This document shows positions 24,401-31,454 of a stretch of DNA of 45,679 nt, one piece after another. The translations under genes were made by a program, and so were the position numbers. The notes below the pieces were generated by a model. That model made no database searches. It worked only from the letters and a program-made list of their open reading frames with translations, and was not told where the DNA came from. The stretch is from a virus, in IMG/VR virus record IMGVR_UViG_3300028859_000032, positions 1 to 45,679 of that record. One strand, 5' to 3'. The number at the start of each line of letters is the position of its first letter. Position 1 is the stretch's first letter.

Positions 24401-25050
24401 TTACGGGCCTTATTGGTAGTAACGATGTCAGTTGAGAGAAGGGAGTCCGTAGTACCATCCTTATATTGGATTTTCACTACCGTTGCATATTTTTTAGTCC
24501 ATGGCTCACAAATTAGTGACATCGAAAGTCTATCACCAAAAAGAGCGTGTAATTTTAACAAGACTGTCTCTGCCAATTCAGGGCTATCGGCAAGGAGTGC
24601 CTTTCCAACCATACACTGAGGGCCACCAAGAACAAGAAGGGTATCGGCTTTACTTAAACGCTCAAGATCTTTCCATGACCAAAGAGATTCAAATTCCTCC
24701 CTGACCTTGATTTTTGGCATATCGTTCGACGAAACAACCCTTACGATTTCTTGATAGGAATCTTGATTCTTCGCAAAAATGGACGCATTGAAATACTTAC
24801 ACCTATCGGCCTTAGACCCCACAACAATTGGGCAAGAGGAATCCTTGAAATAGAATTCAATACCTGCAGCAAATTTTAACTTTGCGGCTTTAGCTTGACC
24901 ATAGGCTTTCAAGCAACTCGATAGATGGCCCAAATCCGTATAGGAAAAATGAGTTCGGCCAAGATCCACCGCCTTCTTGATCATTGAAGGTAGGGGTGAT
25001 CCAGTTAGTTTAGATTCGCAATGCGTATGTGGAGATATCAACAATGTCAT
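21436..25050 (-). CDS. DNA polymerase III alpha subunit, DnaE-type
   Basis: The 1204-residue protein is the phage replicase. The N-terminal PHP domain (1-310) keeps H8, H10 and E65 but has TDLGH and SDYAFY where metal-binding forms have TDHGN and NDAHY. A beta-rich insertion lies at about 184-268. The C-family palm has GPGRGSAAGS (431-440), the catalytic DIDSD (476-480) and a third acid in KYDFL (D642). SKHACGFII and FNKSHGVSYAFITY are also conserved. The gene starts with an ATGA overlap. Proofreading is probably supplied by the DEDDh protein encoded at 25691. Confidence 0.9.
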   Translation of the reverse strand: MTLLISPHTHCESKLTGSPLPSMIKKAVDLGRTHFSYTDLGHLSSCLKAYGQAKAAKLKFAAGIEFYFKDSSCPIVVGSKADRCKYFNASIFAKNQDSYQEIVRVVSSNDMPKIKVREEFESLWSWKDLERLSKADTLLVLGGPQCMVGKALLADSPELAETVLLKLHALFGDRLSMSLICEPWTKKYATVVKIQYKDGTTDSLLSTDIVTTNKARKIEAGDLVERSGHFLIKSKVVGSTFYEVDKEIGAVTAHTGFLPLPVDVTLNINRFFIEMNKKHGIKLLVSDYAFYSDKEDHIVQTMVLGGKNKLKSSLHMKSDTEFEAYLTTNLGLTSDECASILNGNNEWAKNFDEFELKYKWRLADSGENPAKKCIDIIKKKGLMRWDNPIWVARLKEEMEVFSKNGVFDISPYFLPKHDVLNYYEENGRLTGPGRGSAAGSLVCYVMGITKVNPFDFDLSFNRFYSMDRIKALKLADIDSDLESRDLLVGEDGKSGYLYNRWGNKAAQISTRGKTRLKSAIKDTNRYINGSVEKSIEVFAKSLPDAGQGITDEQFIFGMEDEDGNHIDGLIETSEPLRKYAIERPKEWDIVKKSLGITRSFSKHACGFIIADKPISEIVPTKDDNVIQYEATEAEKAGLIKYDFLVISQLKDIRVCLDLINKKNKEKHKTGHFSHNGESTYIWNLPSDSKAYESVWDGNTESCFQINTSSMIPFVKGIKPTSIEDLSIILSLVRPGPLDYVNEDTGRNMAEEYIHRRDGGEYKDVAILKELIPETHSVLVYQEQVTKIAKQLAGFSGSAAENLREAIGKKKRATILKIKPDFINGCLQSNKITEDEAQMLWDRIVTFGRYAFNKSHGVSYAFITYACMFLKHHYSLEFWAAVLTNAENKEIAGKLWPHVKHLVAAPDINLSTDEMEIDYANGKIRAKLGVIKGMASATIDPIVEGRPYKDIEDFVNKEVAGDSVTRKLIHVGVLDSLFPPKLGLLQKMQVFEDLLETNKFNKKIAKAKAEGKKSRIEVPKKGEIKPEYLEIEKYPLKNAAIQKSILPSLLVGLRNLGMSHSSLMDRQATFKRAVMTKKGRGKRHADPYVPLKFEDGDHVILLGGEEFEQIDKKTPEQSTKDMDFAVFGYVVGTSVFDYSQNTKQALKVIIDVDGYVKEHVMWPNYFSKKLEYPKDLKKGNICMFFMKKRQGSGDPAVIEEIFIEA

Positions 25051-25259
25051 TTTTTGTGTCTTCTATAATTGATTTTCTTGTCGTATTCTTGTCGATTACT
25101 TACGTATGTAGCAATTACTATCCACTTAAATAAGTAAAACTCTACTGTAAGGCCCCACCACTTGTGTTTTTTGCTGTGGCGATACCAACCAATACCAAAT
25201 TTTACATTACAACCATCAAAATAGTAATCCAAAACACAACAATTGAAGAGTATCTTCAT
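25047..25259 (-). CDS. Small hypothetical protein, aromatic-rich
   Basis: The 70-residue protein has many aromatic and basic residues (WYRHSKKHKWWGLTVEFYLF, then KWIVIATYV) and one moderately hydrophobic stretch. No family is recognised. It is the last of four tiny genes linked by ATGA overlaps between the proofreading exonuclease and the polymerase, and its own stop overlaps the polymerase ATG. Translational coupling to the polymerase is likely. Confidence 0.5.
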   Translation of the reverse strand: MKILFNCCVLDYYFDGCNVKFGIGWYRHSKKHKWWGLTVEFYLFKWIVIATYVSNRQEYDKKINYRRHKK

Positions 25260-25462
25260 ACAGCTCCTGATTTAAGGCCATGAAGTAATTTGAATTCATT
25301 TTCAGTAGGTGTATGTATTTCAATCTGCACATGGCCTACAGGATCTTCATAGGCATATAGTTCTTCTAAATCTAAATAAATATGCGTACCAAAAGTAGTA
25401 CCGTGGTCCAAATCTGGATTCTTTCCCCAATTATAAATTGGTAAATAAGCAATGTGTTTCAT
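25256..25462 (-). CDS. Small hypothetical protein
   Basis: The 68-residue protein is acidic with many aromatics (YLPIYNWGKNPDLDHG, HIYLDLEELYAYEDP). No signal or membrane segment is present and no family is recognised. ATGA overlaps join it to the genes on both sides. Codon content and the overlaps support it being real. Confidence 0.55.
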   Translation of the reverse strand: MKHIAYLPIYNWGKNPDLDHGTTFGTHIYLDLEELYAYEDPVGHVQIEIHTPTENEFKLLHGLKSGAV

Positions 25463-25569
25463 CGTTTAAAAATTGCCTGAGCAACCCCTACAACAGAACA
25501 GCATCCATAATATACTATGAGGGATGTTAATATTGGATGGTTTCCTGCAAATTCATAGAACTCTCTCAT
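25459..25569 (-). CDS. 36-residue membrane miniprotein
   Basis: The ORF begins in an ATGA overlap with the preceding 42-residue gene and ends in an ATGA overlap with the following one. It encodes MREFYEFAGNHP followed by one hydrophobic helix with two cysteines (LTSLIVYYGCCSVVGVAQAI) and a basic end. Exact fit between neighbours on both sides supports translation. The function is unknown. Confidence 0.5.
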   Translation of the reverse strand: MREFYEFAGNHPILTSLIVYYGCCSVVGVAQAIFKR

Positions 25570-25694
25570 ACTTCCTTCACTTTCATGAAATCACAATCCA
25601 CTAGACCATGTTCTACCGGTACACCAGGCAATCCTTTGGATGCTCTTTTAATACAAATCTTGCAAATCCCATCTGGACCAAGCCGGAGACTCAT
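25566..25694 (-). CDS. 42-residue miniprotein with CxxC motif
   Basis: The ORF starts in an ATGA overlap with the proofreading exonuclease gene and ends in an ATGA overlap with the next miniprotein. It encodes MSLRLGPDGICKICIKRASK and continues with one more Cys. The C-x-x-C suggests half of a zinc knuckle or a redox site. No family is recognised. Confidence 0.5.
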   Translation of the reverse strand: MSLRLGPDGICKICIKRASKGLPGVPVEHGLVDCDFMKVKEV

Positions 25695-26323
25695 TCGGCC
25701 TCCAATAAGCTAATCAAATCTTGAGTTTGTCCGCCTTCTTTTTTGGATTTCATAAGCTCGATCATTTTCTTATAAACGTCTAGGGTCATATGAACGTCAC
25801 CTTTAGCTTCATGGGCCTCACGTTTAGCAATACCAAAGAATTCCACGAGGCTTTTCAGTGTACCAGTTTCAGGCGGCAACCAACCACAACGCTTGAGGAA
25901 TAGGCACGCCGTCTTGGTGTCTTCTACATTATAACTAAAAATGCTCTCCCATTCATCTTTTGGAATGACGTACTCCCAAATCATGGCCAAATCGAATGAT
26001 ACGTTTTGTCCTAATGGAATTAAGTTGCTATATCTTCCAGTTTTTTTAAGATATTTTTTTGCAAAATTTATGATTGAAATTTTAGCTTGAGAATACGTAA
26101 GGGTATTAGGATCGGCAAGATGTTTCTCAAGATCGATCTTGTTTACTTCCATTGCCTCAGCTTCTACAATTGGAAGTCTATCGTTTGGCTTAAGCTTAAA
26201 ATCAAGTTCATCTACAATTTTAAGATTTTCGTCGGTCATAGCCATATATAAAGTCAGAATATCTGCTTTTTTAGGATCCAGGCCACCCGTTTCTGAGTCT
26301 AGACATAAAATGAAATTAGCCAT
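25691..26323 (-). CDS. DEDDh 3'-5' exonuclease, DnaQ-like proofreading subunit
   Basis: The protein has 210 residues. The four acids and the histidine of the DEDDh family are visible: D9 and E11 in LDSETGG, D110 in GQNVSFDL, then H170 and D175 in AHEAKGDVHM. It resembles DnaQ epsilon and would excise mismatched 3' ends. Its position four miniproteins upstream of a polymerase III alpha subunit with a degenerate PHP domain makes it the likely proofreader. The gene is probably expressed from the same transcript as the polymerase. Confidence 0.85.
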   Translation of the reverse strand: MANFILCLDSETGGLDPKKADILTLYMAMTDENLKIVDELDFKLKPNDRLPIVEAEAMEVNKIDLEKHLADPNTLTYSQAKISIINFAKKYLKKTGRYSNLIPLGQNVSFDLAMIWEYVIPKDEWESIFSYNVEDTKTACLFLKRCGWLPPETGTLKSLVEFFGIAKREAHEAKGDVHMTLDVYKKMIELMKSKKEGGQTQDLISLLEAE

Positions 26324-26361
26324 ACGACAATGATATGCTAAATTCTAATTAAAGTCAAGTT

Positions 26362-26562
26362 CTATTTATTTAGGATTTTTTGTCTAAGAATTACAATAGA
26401 TTCTTGATAAAGTCTTTCCACTTCTTCTTCTGGGAGTAAGAGTAGGCGACCAATAGTGGTATTCTCAGGAGGATTATCCATTTTGGCCAAAAATCGTTTT
26501 AGGCTATTCCCAAACTTTGGAGAGTGGATAAAATCCTCTTCTTCCCGTACTTTCTTTTCCAT
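26362..26562 (-). CDS. Small hypothetical protein
   Basis: The frame is open to an ATG at 26607, but that part lies within the coding end of the upstream gene. The ATG at 26562, just after that gene's stop and preceded by GGAAAGAAG, is preferred and gives 66 residues. The protein is charged and helical with a hydrophobic turn (TTIGRLLLLPEEEVERLYQE). No family is recognised. Confidence 0.55.
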   Translation of the reverse strand: MEKKVREEEDFIHSPKFGNSLKRFLAKMDNPPENTTIGRLLLLPEEEVERLYQESIVILRQKILNK

Positions 26563-26563
26563 T

Positions 26564-26953
26564 TCACTTCTTTCCACGATTAACTCCAAACAGACCGTGT
26601 ACGACATTATTCTCGCTTGAGTTTAGCATCTTTACATAATCTCTTTTTAATTTAACTATGATTTCTTGGACACTACTAAGACCATGAACAGCCTTCTTGT
26701 GGTCATCCGTAATAAGACCAAGGCGATTTACTATCTTGTCTAATTCTCTCTTAGACTTACCGTATTCTTGAGCTATTGGAATAATACCGGCTCTTCTATG
26801 GAATTCTAAGTTCTCTTCTAGTTCTAGTTTTTTTTGATTTAAGATATTGATTTCTTTAACATTTTGATCAATACTGGTCTGAATAGACTTCTGACTTGTT
26901 TCAGCGTCCTTAATTGCTTTAGTTAATTGGTCAAGTTCTTCGGTCTTAGTCAC
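26564..26953 (-). CDS. Coiled-coil protein
   Basis: The 129-residue protein is almost entirely coiled coil (residues 4-55, KEINILNQKKLELEENLEFH, and again 70-110), with a short basic tail (GLFGVNRGKK). It starts after a TGATATAAT motif that may be its promoter. No family is recognised. A structural or scaffolding role in DNA metabolism complexes would fit its form, but there is no direct evidence. Confidence 0.55.
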   Translation of the reverse strand: MTKTEELDQLTKAIKDAETSQKSIQTSIDQNVKEINILNQKKLELEENLEFHRRAGIIPIAQEYGKSKRELDKIVNRLGLITDDHKKAVHGLSSVQEIIVKLKRDYVKMLNSSENNVVHGLFGVNRGKK

Positions 26954-26976
26954 AAAATCGTCCTATCCTTAGATTG

Positions 26977-26985
26977 ATTATATCA
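26977..26985 (-). promoter_or_regulatory. TGATATAAT extended -10-like motif
   Basis: TGATATAAT on the minus strand is a perfect extended -10 box (TGnTATAAT), 24 bases before the coiled-coil gene. No good -35 lies 17 bases upstream. The same core occurs upstream of the chaperonin, sigma and fibre genes. Confidence 0.45.
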
Positions 26986-27015
26986 TGAAAAGTTAAGATG
27001 ATATTTGCAATTAAA

Positions 27016-28800
27016 TTACGATGGTTTACGAGAGCTATTTTTAGGATTTTCGGATTTTTTGTTCTTAGGTTTAAATGCGGTACCTTTTACGATCATATAG
27101 AGTTGTTTCATGCCACCTTTATAAACGGCTCCGCAGCATAAAATCCACGTACTAGGTCCGTTATTATAACCATGGCGTTCGTGGGTCATATGGCCTACGG
27201 TAAAACATCCATGGAAAATACTAGGAGTATGTGAATGGGCTACCATGACATCGCCATGAGCAAGCTCGTGCCCTATTTTGTTTCCGCGTGAGCCATTCGT
27301 GCCAAGATGACCGTGAACGTTCATTTGTACACCTTCTACGTAATCATCGGCATTCTCTTCGCTCCATACCATACGCTTTTCGGGATCCATACGTAATTGG
27401 AGTGGATTTTTACCATGATAGCCTTCTAAGAACATCTCGTGGCCAATAATCTTATTTGGCGCACAATCTTTAATGTAGCGAGCCTCTTCTATGTAACGCA
27501 TTACGTGTTCAGGGTGATTAGATGCAGTGGCAATAATTCTTGCATCCTTTGGGGCTTTTGCCCACACTGATTCGAGGACACTTTTTGCATAAGAAATCTC
27601 AGATGGAAGGTCTGCAAAATACTTAAAGTCACGGGCAATAATCGCTTGGGTAAGACCTTTCTTTTCTAAGTGATGGGAGATAGAAGTTCCATCGAAAAAG
27701 TCTTCAAGATAAATGCGTTTAGGTTGAATTAATTCCCATAGATCATACATACCGTTCATTGCGGTTTGATCATGGTGACCTGGGTGAATATCTCCCATTT
27801 TGAACGCTTCGGCGCGTTCTTTTGTAGTAGATCCATCTGCATGGTAGCGAGTTCCAAGATCTACGAAAGAACCGTTATAAACGTCGAACTGTACTTGGCG
27901 CATCCAGAAAACGTCACCGCGAACTTCTACGATTAATCCACCGAGCATATGATCTTCATTGGCAATCATACCGACTCGATTACGTAAATATGAAGGTTTA
28001 GTAAGACATCCAGTTGAGTGGACGATACGTGGATGAGAAGAGTTTCCTGTAGGACTTACTTCCATCATTTGCTTTGAGTGTCCGATAATCAGAGAGGTTT
28101 TTGCACGCTTTATTTCCTGTCCTTTTTCGTAATTGCCAGTGTACTTATGTACACGTAGGCGACGAAGACCAGTGATAGGGTTTGCTTGTTGAGGATTTAA
28201 ATGGGCCTCAATAGCTTTTAAATGTGCGTTGAAAGTAAATTCTGTCGCAAAATTATTACGGTAAGGTTTCAATTTTGGATCGTAATGCTGAGGTTGTTTT
28301 TGTAAAGCCTTAACGTGAGCTGGCATTGGAAGCAATACCATTTCAGCTTTGTTACGTGACACAAAATTTTGCATTGCCGCAAATCCTGGCTCAAAAAGGT
28401 TTTCTGCCAATACATCTTCGCCTTGTTCTGCGCGACTGAAATCTGCCTCTGACCAGTCTAAGTAAGAAGTTGGGGATACGGCTGTAATGAAGAACGTTCC
28501 TTCTTTATAGTCATTTTCTTTTACAATGTTACCAATGGCCTCTTTGGTAAAGTCATTTAGTGAGTGTGGGACTTTTGGCTTAAGTACGGCTAATTCTTGT
28601 TTATCTATTTTAGCAAAAGATTTTGGCTTTTCTTTTCTAGAAGCTATCTTTAGCTTTTCCATGTTTCCAAAGTAATCACGAACCTTATCTCTTGAAATTC
28701 CAGAACTAAGAAGATCTGCCCGTGTAGGGTATTCGCCATTCTTTTTTGATAAATCCGCGTATATTTTAACGATCTCTTTTTGTTTTGGAGTTAAAAGCAT
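27016..28800 (-). CDS. Calcineurin-like metallophosphoesterase with N-terminal HTH
   Basis: The protein has 594 residues. The N-terminus (about 1-60, PTRADLLSSGISRDKVRDYF) looks like a helix-turn-helix. The C-terminal half holds metallophosphoesterase motifs: MGDIHPGHHD (GDxH), TASNHPEH (GNH-like), NVHGHLG, and VAHSHTP (GHxH-like). The usual GD-x-x-D motif is less clear. The length and mixed architecture recall phage DNA-degradation or transfer proteins such as T5 A1, but I cannot confirm homology. A nuclease or phosphodiesterase acting on host nucleic acid is the best inference. A strong RNA hairpin precedes the gene. Confidence 0.55.
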   Translation of the reverse strand: MLLTPKQKEIVKIYADLSKKNGEYPTRADLLSSGISRDKVRDYFGNMEKLKIASRKEKPKSFAKIDKQELAVLKPKVPHSLNDFTKEAIGNIVKENDYKEGTFFITAVSPTSYLDWSEADFSRAEQGEDVLAENLFEPGFAAMQNFVSRNKAEMVLLPMPAHVKALQKQPQHYDPKLKPYRNNFATEFTFNAHLKAIEAHLNPQQANPITGLRRLRVHKYTGNYEKGQEIKRAKTSLIIGHSKQMMEVSPTGNSSHPRIVHSTGCLTKPSYLRNRVGMIANEDHMLGGLIVEVRGDVFWMRQVQFDVYNGSFVDLGTRYHADGSTTKERAEAFKMGDIHPGHHDQTAMNGMYDLWELIQPKRIYLEDFFDGTSISHHLEKKGLTQAIIARDFKYFADLPSEISYAKSVLESVWAKAPKDARIIATASNHPEHVMRYIEEARYIKDCAPNKIIGHEMFLEGYHGKNPLQLRMDPEKRMVWSEENADDYVEGVQMNVHGHLGTNGSRGNKIGHELAHGDVMVAHSHTPSIFHGCFTVGHMTHERHGYNNGPSTWILCCGAVYKGGMKQLYMIVKGTAFKPKNKKSENPKNSSRKPS

Positions 28801-28849
28801 AGAATTCCTTGGATTATTAAATTGATGTTATGGGGCACATTTAGATATG

Positions 28850-28878
28850 GTTGGACCACAGAATTGCTGTGGCCCAAC
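28850..28878 (-). terminator. 12-bp hairpin between genes, without a U-run
   Basis: GTTGGGCCACAG, loop CAATT, then CTGTGGTCCAAC form a 12-bp stem with a single G-U pair on the minus-strand RNA. It lies 17 bases after the stop at 28895 and 50 bases before the ATG at 28800. No U-run follows on either strand, so it is more likely an mRNA-stabilising or processing hairpin, or an attenuator, than a simple intrinsic terminator. Confidence 0.6.
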
Positions 28879-28894
28879 TAATCATTTGTATCTA

Positions 28895-29593
28895 TTATTG
28901 TGCTGATGGAGCTTCAGGAGCTGCTTGATTAGACAAGCTTTCTTCCGGTTGGCCATGGAAATTTAATCCAAATCCTACTGGAGACTCTGCTGGAAGTTCA
29001 TTTTGGATTGGGGCAGCTGGAGCCGCTTGCGCAGGAGCTTCAGTTGCTGGAGGAGTTGCTTGAGGAGCAGGACTATCCACCAAAGTGTACAATTCAATAA
29101 TTTTAGCTGGATACTTGCCTTCACCAAAAGAAACTGTATCGCCAACCTTTTTGCCAGTGAAAGCAGCTTGAGTTTCTGGATCTTGTGAATCTAAGCGAAA
29201 CTGAATGCGTGGGTTTGCGATTGTACCATCTGTATTTTGTTCTTCGCAAATCAAGTAGCTTTTTGCGGATACTTCATCTGCTGGAACCAAACTGCCACGT
29301 TGTAGGTAGTCTGCAACTTGAGCCTTAAGATCATCCACGTTCATTTTAATCACTAAATCGGATACTGCTACGGCAGTAATACCAGATTCTGGAGTTGCTA
29401 CTTGAATGATGGCTTCAGTTTTCTTGTTTAGTAAACGAAGTGCATCTCGTACCAAAACCATATCTCGTTGAGTGCTCATAAGAGACTTAACGGCTCCATC
29501 TAGAGCGGTTACTGATTGATACAACATTGAAACTACTCGTTCCAAGTCTTCGATTTTTTGAGTTGCAGTCCGGGTATCTTTATTATCTGACAT
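28895..29593 (-). CDS. Coiled-coil protein with GreA-like C-terminal domain
   Basis: The protein has 232 residues. The N-terminus (about 10-70) is a coiled coil. Residues about 118-168 (IQFRLDSQDPETQAAFTGKK, then VGDTVSFGEGKYPAKIIEL) resemble the FKBP-fold C-terminal domain of GreA/GreB transcription factors (GKxVGDxV then a strand). An Ala/Pro-rich tail follows (about 175-232). Coiled coil plus this domain is the GreA order, so a phage factor acting on RNA polymerase is possible. The acidic tip residues of GreA are not evident. The similarity is weak. Confidence 0.4.
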   Translation of the reverse strand: MSDNKDTRTATQKIEDLERVVSMLYQSVTALDGAVKSLMSTQRDMVLVRDALRLLNKKTEAIIQVATPESGITAVAVSDLVIKMNVDDLKAQVADYLQRGSLVPADEVSAKSYLICEEQNTDGTIANPRIQFRLDSQDPETQAAFTGKKVGDTVSFGEGKYPAKIIELYTLVDSPAPQATPPATEAPAQAAPAAPIQNELPAESPVGFGLNFHGQPEESLSNQAAPEAPSAQ

Positions 29594-29614
29594 TTCTATT
29601 TCTCCTTGTTTTAG

Positions 29615-30481
29615 TTATTTGTTACCAGAAATTAAGGCAATTGTGTTTGCTACAGCACCAAACTGTTGAGCATGCGACATATACCTCATCTCTAATTCTT
29701 GTGGTGAAGGGTGAGGAACAAGATTTGAAGGTACGGCAGCTTTATTTTTAGACCGTCTTTCTAATGCTTGTTTATCATACTCCACTAATTCTTCGGGGGT
29801 CATTTGATCAATTGGTTTTTTTAGTTGCGAATCTCCTTCTGGATTAGATATTGCGGACTTAATAATGGGCTCACCTTTTTTAGGTTCTGGTCGCTTAGCA
29901 TGAGTAGGATTCTTAGCTAATGGGCGTCTTTCTGGAGCTTTAATCGAAGGAGCTGGCTGCGGCCTAAGTGCGCCACTAATTGCTGTAATACCGTCTTTTT
30001 TAGGTTGCGGTACTGGCGTTGGAGTTCGATCGTACTGAACTTCTTCTGTGGCACCCTTAGTGATCTTAGAAGCAAGCATTTTTAATGCGCTAACTTCCAT
30101 ATCATTAAATGGGGATGAAACAATAGTTTGTTGTTGTTGTGCAGGTTGATCCTGACGGATACCTAGCATGATTTCTAATTTTTCTCGTACTAAGCGACGA
30201 ATCTCTCTTTGAACATTTTTAATGGCCCGAGGATCGGCATTAGTTTGAGCAAAAATATCGTTCTCAAGAATCATTTGGTATAGTCTGCCCATCTCCAAAC
30301 GAAGATTTGCGTCAGCCATTACCGAGGAGATATCATCTTCCTCTTCTTCATATACATCAAAGTGCTCTTCTTGAATTTCAGATACAGCTTCTTCATCTAA
30401 AACCATAGGCTGTGGGGCAATAGTCTCGTACGCCTGTATATTTGCTTGGTTATTTACGGTTTTTTCCCAAAATCCAGACAT
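29615..30481 (-). CDS. Acidic/proline-rich hypothetical protein
   Basis: The protein has 288 residues. A very acidic stretch lies near the N-terminus (HFDVYEEEEDDISSVM), then a helical segment (about 58-110, with KNVQREIRRLVREKLEIMLG), a long Pro/Lys-rich disordered region (about 150-225), and a helical end. No catalytic motif is visible. The TAATG overlap joins it to the RuvC-like gene. Scaffold-like or hub proteins have this composition; the function is unassigned. Confidence 0.55.
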   Translation of the reverse strand: MSGFWEKTVNNQANIQAYETIAPQPMVLDEEAVSEIQEEHFDVYEEEEDDISSVMADANLRLEMGRLYQMILENDIFAQTNADPRAIKNVQREIRRLVREKLEIMLGIRQDQPAQQQQTIVSSPFNDMEVSALKMLASKITKGATEEVQYDRTPTPVPQPKKDGITAISGALRPQPAPSIKAPERRPLAKNPTHAKRPEPKKGEPIIKSAISNPEGDSQLKKPIDQMTPEELVEYDKQALERRSKNKAAVPSNLVPHPSPQELEMRYMSHAQQFGAVANTIALISGNK

Positions 30482-31146
30482 TATGTTTTATCCTTCTCTA
30501 TCAAATCTTCCATGGTCACTTCTTCCGACTTATTTCCGTTAAGTCTTCTAAGGTGCAGAGCGAATAAAAGTAAAAGCGCATCTGCCTCATCTTCATTCTT
30601 CTTCCTTAACGGCTCTTTTAAGAACTCACCAAACACTTCATTTGCGCGTCTAATATTGATATGTTTCTTGGATAGTTTACCAAGAATCTTACCATTTATA
30701 TCACGAGCCAGTCTGGTCCCGTGTTTAGCCTTATATTCCTTGACTTCCTTATTTCGCTTGGATTCCTCTTTGGTCATCTTACAACCAACTTCACTTCTCC
30801 AAGCACCCGTCAATAGGTATATAGATCTTATATTATGCTCTTTTATGTATTTGGCAAGTAAAAAATGCGAATATTCTAAGATTTTTTGCGAATATACCCC
30901 TTTTGATCCCGCAACAGTCTCTTCTATTGCTAACATATCGGGCTTAAATTTCTCTATAAGATCTTCTATATCATTAAATACTAAATACGCCCAATCCACA
31001 AAAGATGATGGGTAGGGACCTCCTGGTTGAGGTATTTGGGGAATCATTCCGTAATCCTCCAATACGATACCAGAATCAGAACTTATGCCAGAAGCCCAGC
31101 CAGTTTTTGTACTGATATCAAGACTGAGAATTCTTTCTGATTTCAT
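30481..31146 (-). CDS. RuvC-like Holliday junction resolvase
   Basis: The protein has 221 residues. The RNase H-fold acids are visible in RuvC order: D10 (LSLDISTKTGWA), E74/E75 (LAIEETVAGS), and D185 with D188 in NEDEADALLL. The spacing and GxxxY-type features between them match phage RuvC-like nucleases. It would cut branched recombination intermediates before packaging, the role of endonuclease VII in T4. Its place among recombination genes supports this. Confidence 0.75.
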   Translation of the reverse strand: MKSERILSLDISTKTGWASGISSDSGIVLEDYGMIPQIPQPGGPYPSSFVDWAYLVFNDIEDLIEKFKPDMLAIEETVAGSKGVYSQKILEYSHFLLAKYIKEHNIRSIYLLTGAWRSEVGCKMTKEESKRNKEVKEYKAKHGTRLARDINGKILGKLSKKHINIRRANEVFGEFLKEPLRKKNEDEADALLLLFALHLRRLNGNKSEEVTMEDLIEKDKT

Positions 31147-31151
31147 TTAAA

Positions 31152-31454
31152 TTAGGATTCGCCTTTTTCCTGACGAAGTTTTACAGCGACTCCGATAATA
31201 GCATTCTGGCGAGTTTTTACTTCTCGAAATCCAGAACTAAGGAGTTTAACGTCGTTTTTTGCTGCTGTATACGCCTCATTGGCCTCAAGTTCCTCTTTGG
31301 TTTCAGAGATAGCTTGGTTAGCTTGGGCAATTCGTTTGTTTAGGCCAGCAACATCCATAACCTCTAGCTCTCGAAGTATATCCTCTCCATCAGAGCCGAT
31401 AGCTTTAACGATTTTATCCATAGGACTAGTTGGTTTTTTTAAGTTTCTTTTCAT
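31152..31454 (-). CDS. Small helical hypothetical protein
   Basis: The protein has 100 residues with a good AAAGGAG ribosome site before the ATG. The start lies inside the 3' end of the HNH gene, a 29-base overlap, which suggests the homing gene was inserted or extended across an existing gene start. The protein is helical, with a central coiled-coil-like part (LNKRIAQANQAISETKEELE). No family is recognised. Confidence 0.6.
   Translation of the reverse strand: MKRNLKKPTSPMDKIVKAIGSDGEDILRELEVMDVAGLNKRIAQANQAISETKEELEANEAYTAAKNDVKLLSSGFREVKTRQNAIIGVAVKLRQEKGES

Noticed and set aside
24247-24501. Intein in the DNA polymerase
   Set aside because: The insertion is too short and lacks a Cys/Ser start, the terminal HN-C/S/T and block motifs.
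28850-28878. Classical intrinsic terminator
   Set aside because: No U-run follows the stem on either strand.
30446-31015. 189-codon plus-strand ORF antisense to the RuvC-like gene
   Set aside because: The minus-strand frame has clear catalytic motifs; the plus frame has Ser/Leu/Phe-rich shadow composition and no ribosome site.
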